From positions 3,045,501 through 3,109,500 of the forward strand of contig NC_012491.1 in the NCBI RefSeq assembly GCF_000010165.1: a stretch of 64,000 bases of DNA. The letters run 5' to 3'. Of this stretch, positions 59,550 through 64,000 are shown in pieces. Every line of letters starts with the position of its first letter. Positions within the stretch are counted from its first letter, which is position 1. The stretch is from Brevibacillus brevis NBRC 100599. GTDB taxonomy: Bacteria; Bacillota; Bacilli; Brevibacillales; Brevibacillaceae. Under the pieces are notes generated by a model. The model made no database searches. It worked only from the letters and a program-made list of their open reading frames with translations, and was not told the origin of the DNA. Both the position numbers and the translations under genes were made by a program.

Positions 59550-60351
59550 ATGGCTGCGATACCATACAGAGAAATTACCGCATTGCTTGAAAGATGGGCC
59601 TCCAATGATATTCCGATCGTTAATTTTACAGTTAATAACGTACTTGCTGAACTTGGTCTTAGTGGAGTGCTTCATTACGATGTATTAAAGTATCTTAGCA
59701 GAATGAATGGATTTGAGTTAATTTCTAAAAAAATGCTTTTATGCCCCAATGGTCATAAAGGTCGAACGTTTCCTTTAGACACACCGATAGATGAAGAACA
59801 ACTGTTTGAATGCTGGTGTAGCGAGCAATATTACTTTGATCCCGATTTTGCGATTATTGTTTTCAGTTTCACCGAAGACTTCATATCGCAATCTCGCGAA
59901 AAAAAAAAGTCCATGTGTGAATTTGCCTACTGTTGTGAATCATATCATCGAAGATAAAGAACCTTCTCTTAGGATCTTGAAACAATTAGGGTTTATTAAT
60001 ATCGAAAAGGCGGTTGTTTATGTGAACGATAACAGTGTAAAAATTGGCGACCGAAATAGTATTAATCAATCACAAGTAAATACTGGTTCTCAAGCTTCCC
60101 TTTCTGGAGTATGGGGCCATGAAGATCAAGATAAAATCCAGCAGTTTATTGAAGCCATTCGAAGTAACTCTTCACTAAAGCCAGAAGACGCTGCTGATGC
60201 AATCGATACTATTACTGATTTGAAGGAAAAGAAAGAAGGGGATACCTTGCGTCCTTCTTATTTAAAGAGAATGTGGGATTCTCTTCCGGAAGGCGTTAAA
60301 CTTTTGAATGGTGCAATGGATATATTCAAGCGCTTTGGTGGAGAAGCTTAG
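59550..60351 (+). pseudogene. Uncharacterised cargo protein split at an A10 tract (cassette gene 2)
   Basis: ATG after TAGGAGGTGG. The first frame (59550-59957) encodes a winged-helix-like N-terminus (REITALLERWASNDIPIVNF ...) and a likely zinc site (CPNGHKG ... CWC), then runs into ten A residues (59899-59908) and stops at 59957. The +1 frame continues with natural-looking sequence: VVNHIIEDKEPSLRILKQLG, the polar SVKIGDRNSINQSQVNTGSQ, and a helical C-terminus to 60351. One A fewer would give a single 266-residue protein. It is a pseudogene, a sequencing error, or a gene read through by polymerase slippage. Function unknown. Confidence 0.7.
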
Positions 60352-60376
60352 TCCTCCTATATAAGGGGGACTTTTT
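60350..60376 (+). terminator. Rho-independent terminator after cargo cassette
   Basis: AGTCCTCC (60350-60357), loop TATATAA, GGGGGACT (60365-60372), then T5. It overlaps the last bases of cassette gene 2. A second weaker stem, TCCTCC (60442-60447) with GGAGGG (60466-60471) and a T-rich tail, lies downstream. Confidence 0.82.
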
Positions 60377-60522
60377 GTATCGTTGCCCGCTACCCTCACG
60401 TCACAGGCTACGACTGACCAACGATCCATCAACAAAAAGAGTCCTCCTTCGGAATTACATCCACGGGAGGGATTTTCTATTTTATGGAACAATTGTATGA
60501 TTGAGAAAAGCGAGGTGATAGA

Positions 60523-60669
60523 ATGTTCAACCACATTCTAAAGGATATTGGTGAACGCGGCACCGCACTGAGTTTTGATCTTGGAGAAAGACCCCAATTT
60601 CTATTTACTGGTCCTGAGTGGAAGATGGAAGACGGAATGAAGCTTGATGCGGTCCAGGTTGGGTTATGA
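60523..60669 (+). CDS. Tiny protein with GPEW motif, 48 aa
   Basis: ATG preceded by GAGGTGATAG. Sequence MFNHILKDIGERGTALSFDL ... FTGPEWKMEDGMKLDAVQVG. No signal peptide or family recognised. Its stop TGA overlaps the ATG of the next small gene (TTATGA), so the two are translated together. It shares a Gly-Pro-Glu/Asp-Trp motif with that gene. Confidence 0.6.
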   Translation: MFNHILKDIGERGTALSFDLGERPQFLFTGPEWKMEDGMKLDAVQVGL

Positions 60670-60866
60670 AAACTTCAGGTCCTGATTGGGAAGGTGTAAA
60701 ATTTGATGGTGGTCCCGGTTGGCAGCTAAAAGTATCCGACCCTGATTGGAACCTGAGCCTGGACGGCGGTGTTGGTTGGCAAATGTACGGACCACCAGAA
60801 TGGGGATGTAGTTCACTCGTAGTTGGACCACCTGACGGCTGGAGAATAACTGTGCTGCCCCACTAA
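60666..60866 (+). CDS. Gly/Pro/Trp-repeat small protein, 66 aa
   Basis: Begins MKTSGPDWEGVKFDGGPGWQ and repeats the pattern G/D-P-D/E-W or GGxGW about every 10-13 residues (GPDW, GPGW, DPDW, GVGW, PPEW, PPDGW), seven tryptophans in 66 residues. Probably a small repeated beta-strand protein. No family recognised. Translation is coupled to the preceding gene. Followed by an AT-rich gap of 135 bases. Confidence 0.62.
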   Translation: MKTSGPDWEGVKFDGGPGWQLKVSDPDWNLSLDGGVGWQMYGPPEWGCSSLVVGPPDGWRITVLPH

Positions 60867-61001
60867 AAAGTCGGGCTTTATTTGTAATCTCTAACTTTTT
60901 CTCTTCTGTAAAAAAAGACTTTTTCATATGAGAATATTCAAAGTTAAAGTATATAACTAAAAAAGTAAATGAAATATCCTTTTGTTAATGGAGTGGTAAG
61001 T

Positions 61002-61841
61002 ATGAACGAAATACCTTTCTTATCAATTTTTGCTAGAGATTATCCCTTAATTATGATCATTGTCTTTGGGGTATTCCTGATTTCGACAGTTGTAAAGCTA
61101 ATCAAAGCATTCATTAGATATGTAAAAAAGTCTGACTTCGATAAAATATTCGATACAAAGGATCAACAAAGTTGGGAAACCGGCTATAAACAGCTAATGT
61201 TTACACTGATACTGATTATTTTCTCGCATTTACTAGGTGGAGGAATAGCCATTTCAATAGCAGAAAATGACAACGATTCATATTTTTTAATTTTGCTTGG
61301 CGTGCTCATTATTATAACCTTATTAATTAGTTTCAGTATCATCATGGTCCATTTGGCTATAAGAAAGTTCGTGGCATTGTACTCAAAACTAATTCGTAAA
61401 GAAGAATATGAACTTGATTACAGCAAAAACAAACGATATTATAAATTTCTGCTTCTGACACACTTCGTTAGTGCTTACTTTTCCATATATTGCAGTTCAG
61501 CATTTACAACGTATCGTCTAATGATCAAAGAAACAGATTGGCTGTCTCTACTTGGCTCAATTTTGGCAAGCACACTTTTTGCTTTAGTCTATTTTCATTT
61601 TTCAATTCATTTGTATCGTGATGAATTTAAAATAGAGAATCCCGCCGGAAAGAATTCATATAAAATGATTATCCCACATATAGAAACAGTGCAAAATCAG
61701 CCACTTTTTGTTTTGTATTCCTTAGATTCAAATCGGATTGTTTTGGGCAATAAGCCAACTGAGATTGAAAGTAATCATCTTTACATTTACGACAGGGATA
61801 AACATAGATATCTTCTTTTCATGCGGCAAGAGAGCAAATGA
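61002..61841 (+). CDS. Five-helix membrane protein, 279 aa
   Basis: ATG at 61002 chosen for GGAGTGG upstream. Predicted membrane helices at about 15-36, 65-87, 93-119, 149-170 and 181-204, then a cytoplasmic-size C-terminal domain of about 75 residues (KMIIPHIETVQNQPLFVLYS ...). No family recognised. A cargo gene of the lysogen; a superinfection-exclusion role is possible but not shown. A strong bidirectional terminator follows at once. Confidence 0.72.
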   Translation: MNEIPFLSIFARDYPLIMIIVFGVFLISTVVKLIKAFIRYVKKSDFDKIFDTKDQQSWETGYKQLMFTLILIIFSHLLGGGIAISIAENDNDSYFLILLGVLIIITLLISFSIIMVHLAIRKFVALYSKLIRKEEYELDYSKNKRYYKFLLLTHFVSAYFSIYCSSAFTTYRLMIKETDWLSLLGSILASTLFALVYFHFSIHLYRDEFKIENPAGKNSYKMIIPHIETVQNQPLFVLYSLDSNRIVLGNKPTEIESNHLYIYDRDKHRYLLFMRQESK

Positions 61842-61867
61842 AAAAAGCGCTATTAAGCGCTTTTTTT
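61841..61867. terminator. Bidirectional rho-independent terminator
   Basis: AAAAAAGCGC (61841-61850) pairs with GCGCTTTTTT (61857-61866) around TATTAA, giving T-runs on both strands. It serves the membrane protein gene on the plus strand and the truncated minus-strand gene ending at 61866. Confidence 0.88.
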
Positions 61868-62069
61868 AAGGTTTTAGGAATCTAATAATCCCAAAAACTA
61901 AAGTACCTAAAGCAAGTGCCGTACCTATATACCAGAAGATTAATAGTAATTTTGCTTTTCCCACTGTATTCTCAACAAAATCTTCAGTTGTAACTTTATC
62001 TGATTTCACAGTATCACGTATACTCTGTAGTTGTGTCTGTCCGTGGCCGGGCAATAACGGATACCCCAA
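61866..62069 (-). pseudogene. Remnant of a small membrane protein
   Basis: Minus-strand frame ending AKLLLIFWYIGTALALGTLV, a single membrane helix near the C-terminus, preceded by a polar stretch (DTVKSDKVTTEDFVENTVGK). The only upstream start (TTG at 62069) lies inside the DNA ligase remnant on the other strand and has no ribosome site, so the true N-terminus is probably lost at a junction near 62040. Otherwise a short protein starting at an internal GTG is possible. Confidence 0.45.
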
Positions 62070-62494
62070 CTATGAGCAAAATCGCGTACATTGACGGACG
62101 AGGCGAGGATTTATGGGACGCAATTGTCGCAAGAAACATGGAGGGCATAGTCGCAAAGCGTAAGGATGGGCGATACCATGCGGATAAACGTACAGACGAT
62201 TTCACCAAGATCATCAACTATACGTATGTAGACGTCCAGATCGCAGGATACAGGAAAGGTGACTTTGGCTGGTTAGCATACTATAACGGTCGACCTGCAG
62301 GTGTCATTGAGCACGGCGTGCCACGTACGCATAAGAAGGCGTTTTATGGAGTGGCGAAACAGTTAATAACTGGTGAAGATCGTGAGTATGTTTATCTGCA
62401 GCCTCAAATTAAAGCACGCGTCAAAATGAGAAACTGGACAAAAAGCGGGATGCTGCGCTCACCAGTATTCGTCGATTTTATTCTAGCTGGCTAG
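62033..62494 (+). pseudogene. C-terminal fragment of ATP-dependent DNA ligase
   Basis: About 150 residues matching the second half of phage/LigD-like ATP-dependent ligases: GEDLWDAIVARNMEGIVAKR (motif IV/V lysine region), then the OB-fold part (YVDVQIAGYRKGDFGWLAYY). The nucleotidyl-transferase N-terminus with the adenylated lysine is missing, so it cannot act as a ligase. The break is near 62035-62045, where the minus-strand membrane remnant also begins, so both are products of one rearrangement. Confidence 0.8.
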
Positions 62495-62503
62495 AAAATA
62501 ACC

Positions 62504-62535
62504 CGTCCCTGTTTTGAGGAGACGTTTTTTTTATT
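62504..62535 (+). terminator. Possible terminator after ligase remnant
   Basis: CGTC (62504-62507) and GACG (62521-62524) with a partly paired interior, followed by T8. The stem is short but the T-run is long. Confidence 0.5.
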
Positions 62536-62566
62536 AGTACCTATTGTCAATACAGTTCAATAAAAT

Positions 62567-62590
62567 AGGGGATAGCGAGTGCTATCCCCT
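62567..62590. terminator. Terminator of minus-strand secreted-protein gene
   Basis: Perfect 10-bp stem AGGGGATAGC (62567-62576), loop GAGT, GCTATCCCCT (62581-62590). On the minus strand it is followed by ATTTTATT. It is 18 bases beyond the stop of the gene at 62608. Confidence 0.8.
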
Positions 62591-62607
62591 GTGTAAATTA
62601 ACGATAT

Positions 62608-63075
62608 TTACTTTTCCTGCTCGTAATCCCATTTTCCTTTGTCGTCATTGTACTTTAGTTTGAAGATCAGCACCTCTCCATCTTCTCTGTTAAACGAGAA
62701 GGAGCCTTCTTTTAACTCTTCATCCAGAAGGATAACCGGAATGGAATCCCCCTTCTTCGTGTGCTGTTGCATGATCTCGTCCTGTACTTCAATGAAAGCA
62801 TCTTTCACTTTTACCGAACGTTCCTCTTCTATTTTATCCATCAAAGGCGCTCTTCTGGTGAATTCGTTATAAATCCACTCTTGTCCCTTTTCGTCAGTCA
62901 AAGTTTTCATAGCTACTAAATCGTCGGACTTTGCTTCGATCCCCAATGCGCTAAGTGTTTTCATTTGATTTCCTTGTTCGAACTGCTCCACGTCTTCACT
63001 TGCGTATAGGCTGCTACCTGCGAAAATAGCGCCAGCTAAAACAACACCCGAAATTACTAGGTTGCGTTTTTTCAT
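62608..63075 (-). CDS. Exported hypothetical protein, 155 aa
   Basis: ATG with TAGGAGGT upstream. Sec signal peptide (KKRN, then VVLAGAIFAGSSLYA, cleavage near residue 25), mature part acidic and lysine-rich with EEERSVKVKDAFIEVQDEIM and a C-terminal beta segment (GEVLIFKLKYNDDKGKWDYE). No cysteines or anchor, so it is probably secreted. No family recognised. Follows another exported-protein gene on the same strand. Confidence 0.72.
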   Translation of the reverse strand: MKKRNLVISGVVLAGAIFAGSSLYASEDVEQFEQGNQMKTLSALGIEAKSDDLVAMKTLTDEKGQEWIYNEFTRRAPLMDKIEEERSVKVKDAFIEVQDEIMQQHTKKGDSIPVILLDEELKEGSFSFNREDGEVLIFKLKYNDDKGKWDYEQEK

Positions 63076-63099
63076 AACCTCAAATACCTCCTAAATGCT

Positions 63100-63513
63100 T
63101 TAGTTTTGGTATACCTTCTCGGACGTTCTCGTAACCTTGTCACCTGCCTTGTTGTAGGCGTAATGGGACGATGTGATTTTGGCATCCATCAAATATTTAG
63201 CAGATGCATCGTAATCGATAGATGCGTACCTTGTACCATTTTCGTAGTCCGCTTTCTCCATCTTTCCATTCACGTAGAAATAGGAATAGACGCGTACCTT
63301 CGCGAGTTCGCTTCCTTCTCCTTCCGTGTAAGCCCACATATAAGCAGATTTTCCGGTTATATCATGGATATTGGATGCATACATGTCTATTCCGAAGTCG
63401 TCACCGCTACCTAATGGAGCGGCATTGCTCTCCGCAGCTATTGCTATTGACGTAGATAGAGCGAGGACACCTAATACAGTTGAAAGAACAGCAGTTCTAA
63501 GAATCCGTTTCAT
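63100..63513 (-). CDS. Exported hypothetical protein, 137 aa
   Basis: Start at the ATG at 63513 with TGGAGG upstream; the longer frame to 63639 has no ribosome site. Signal peptide MKRILRTAVLSTVLGVLALS, cleavage near AIAA (about 30). The mature protein is small, Tyr/Ser-rich and beta-like (KVRVYSYFYVNGKMEKADYE). No family recognised. It precedes the other exported gene by 24 bases, so they form an operon. Confidence 0.7.
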   Translation of the reverse strand: MKRILRTAVLSTVLGVLALSTSIAIAAESNAAPLGSGDDFGIDMYASNIHDITGKSAYMWAYTEGEGSELAKVRVYSYFYVNGKMEKADYENGTRYASIDYDASAKYLMDAKITSSHYAYNKAGDKVTRTSEKVYQN

Positions 63514-63547
63514 ACTAACCTCCAGATTATATCGCCAGATTATTGTA

Positions 63548-63597
63548 ATTCTACCAAAATAAGTTAAAATGCAAAATAGGCAAAATATACCTATTTT
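63548..63597 (-). promoter_or_regulatory. Promoter of exported-protein operon with overlapping inverted repeat
   Basis: On the minus strand TTTGCA (63575-63570) and TAGAAT (63553-63548) are 16 bases apart, with TG one base before the -10 (extended -10). AAAATAGG (63573-63580) and CCTATTTT (63590-63597) form an inverted repeat overlapping the -35, a plausible operator. Confidence 0.5.
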
Positions 63598-63640
63598 ATA
63601 TGTTGATCGTATAGAGATTTGTAGTTTCTTCTGTAACACC

Positions 63641-63952
63641 TTAGTTTCTATTTTTTAGCATCATTTTTGATTGAATTAGCAGAATGTACTGATCTAATTT
63701 CTGGCTTAATTCTACGACTTCATCGTCCAACAAATCATTCTTCTCTAAATATAGTTGCTCCAGTTGTTCACGCAATTGTTCCACAATGTTTTTCAAGTGC
63801 TCTATATCGTGATAAGTTCCTCCTTCCCGATCTAAGGATTGCGTGATACATTTATTTATAGGAGCTCTAGCTGCTCCTCCTGTGGGCGTTCCGTTTACCT
63901 GGCAATGGGATGGAACGCCCTTTTCGTGTGCAATAGCTCCTATGGTATTCAC
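63641..63952 (-). CDS. Spo0E-family aspartyl-phosphatase-like protein
   Basis: The C-terminal about 50 residues (IVEQLREQLEQLYLEKNDLL, DDEVVELSQKLDQYILLIQS) are the Spo0E hairpin: two helices with the SQKLD signature. Spo0E proteins dephosphorylate Spo0A-P and delay sporulation. The start is uncertain. The frame reaches back to a GTG at 63952 in an AGGAGGTG sequence, giving a 50-residue leader (GVPSHCQVNGTPTGGAARAP) not usual for Spo0E. A second GGAAGGAGG lies closer to the Spo0E domain but has no standard start codon at proper distance. Confidence 0.7.
   Translation of the reverse strand: MNTIGAIAHEKGVPSHCQVNGTPTGGAARAPINKCITQSLDREGGTYHDIEHLKNIVEQLREQLEQLYLEKNDLLDDEVVELSQKLDQYILLIQSKMMLKNRN
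63858..63943. repeat. Nested inverted repeats in the leader of the Spo0E-like gene
   Basis: Outer arms ATAGGAGCT (63858-63866) and AGCTCCTAT (63935-63943), inner arms GGGCGTTCC (63884-63892) and GGAACGCCC (63912-63920), each a perfect 9 bp. Both lie within the in-frame leader upstream of the Spo0E domain. This may be an RNA control element or a small inserted palindromic repeat. Confidence 0.6.
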
Positions 63953-63970
63953 CTCCTGTTTTTACATTTT

Positions 63971-63990
63971 TGTACATTAATTTATGTACA
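63971..63990. promoter_or_regulatory. Palindromic candidate operator upstream of Spo0E-like gene
   Basis: TGTACAT (63971-63977) and ATGTACA (63984-63990) separated by six bases, about 20 bases upstream of the frame start at 63952 on the minus strand. AT-rich palindromes of this kind are typical operator sites. No protein can be assigned. Confidence 0.4.
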
Positions 63991-64000
63991 TTTATTACTA

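Larger units (their letters stand above)
26213..64000. mobile_element. PBSX-like contractile-tail prophage (right end outside window)
   Basis: A contiguous temperate phage module order is visible: integrase, repressor/Cro, replication, late regulator, packaging, head, sheath and tube, chaperone, tape measure, baseplate, fibres, lysis, cargo. No lgrC sequence reappears before base 64000, so the element is longer than 37.8 kb. Structural and replication genes appear intact, so it may be inducible. The cargo end from about 58.4 kb is visibly AT-richer than the structural genes. Confidence 0.92.

Noticed and set aside
26213..64000. CRISPR array or diversity-generating retroelement
   Set aside because: No regular repeat-spacer series and no reverse transcriptase or variable repeat near the fibre genes.

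Overview
The window is a piece of a Brevibacillus-type Firmicute chromosome (linear gramicidin synthetase genes, AGGAGG-type ribosome binding sites, moderate G+C) that carries a prophage inside one of its antibiotic synthetase genes. Bases 1-26212 are non-ribosomal peptide synthetase. The first gene (cut off at the window start) reads C-A-T-C-A-T-E. The second reads C-A-T-C-A-T-E-C-A-T-C-A-T-E-C-A-T-C and stops abruptly. Adenylation codes read from the sequence (Ala, Val | Val, Val, aromatic-like, Leu-like, aromatic-like) and the placement of epimerization domains match modules 5-6 of LgrB and modules 7-12 of LgrC of linear gramicidin synthetase.

At about 26209 lgrC is broken inside the condensation domain of module 12, and 14 bases later a serine integrase gene ends. 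From there to the window end (about 37.8 kb) the DNA is a temperate contractile-tailed (PBSX-like myovirus) prophage. Its right attachment site and the rest of lgrC lie outside the window. Layout: integrase (minus); small ORF; CI-like repressor (minus) and divergent Cro-like gene around an operator array; small early genes interrupted by an antisense group I intron; replication module (replisome organizer with an internal iteron cluster, DnaC-like loader, DnaB-like helicase); Rha-type regulator; a glycosyltransferase; a late-regulator candidate; HNH, terminase, portal, protease, capsid, connectors; contractile tail (sheath, tube, frameshifted chaperone, short tape measure, XkdP/Q/R/S/T/U-like baseplate, fibre proteins, a polysaccharide deacetylase); lysis (XhlA-like, holin, glucosaminidase).

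Beyond lysis, from about 58.4 kb, lies AT-richer cargo: an unrecognised two-gene cassette whose second gene is split at an A10 tract, two tiny coupled Gly-Pro-Trp-repeat proteins, a five-helix membrane protein, truncated remnants (a DNA ligase C-terminus and a membrane protein), two small exported proteins, and a Spo0E-like phosphatase. The most notable points are the disruption of lgrC at an integrase-bounded junction, which precise excision should repair; a Twort-like group I intron lying antisense in the early operon; two candidate -1 frameshift sites (tail chaperone, capsid); and the uncharacterised cargo.
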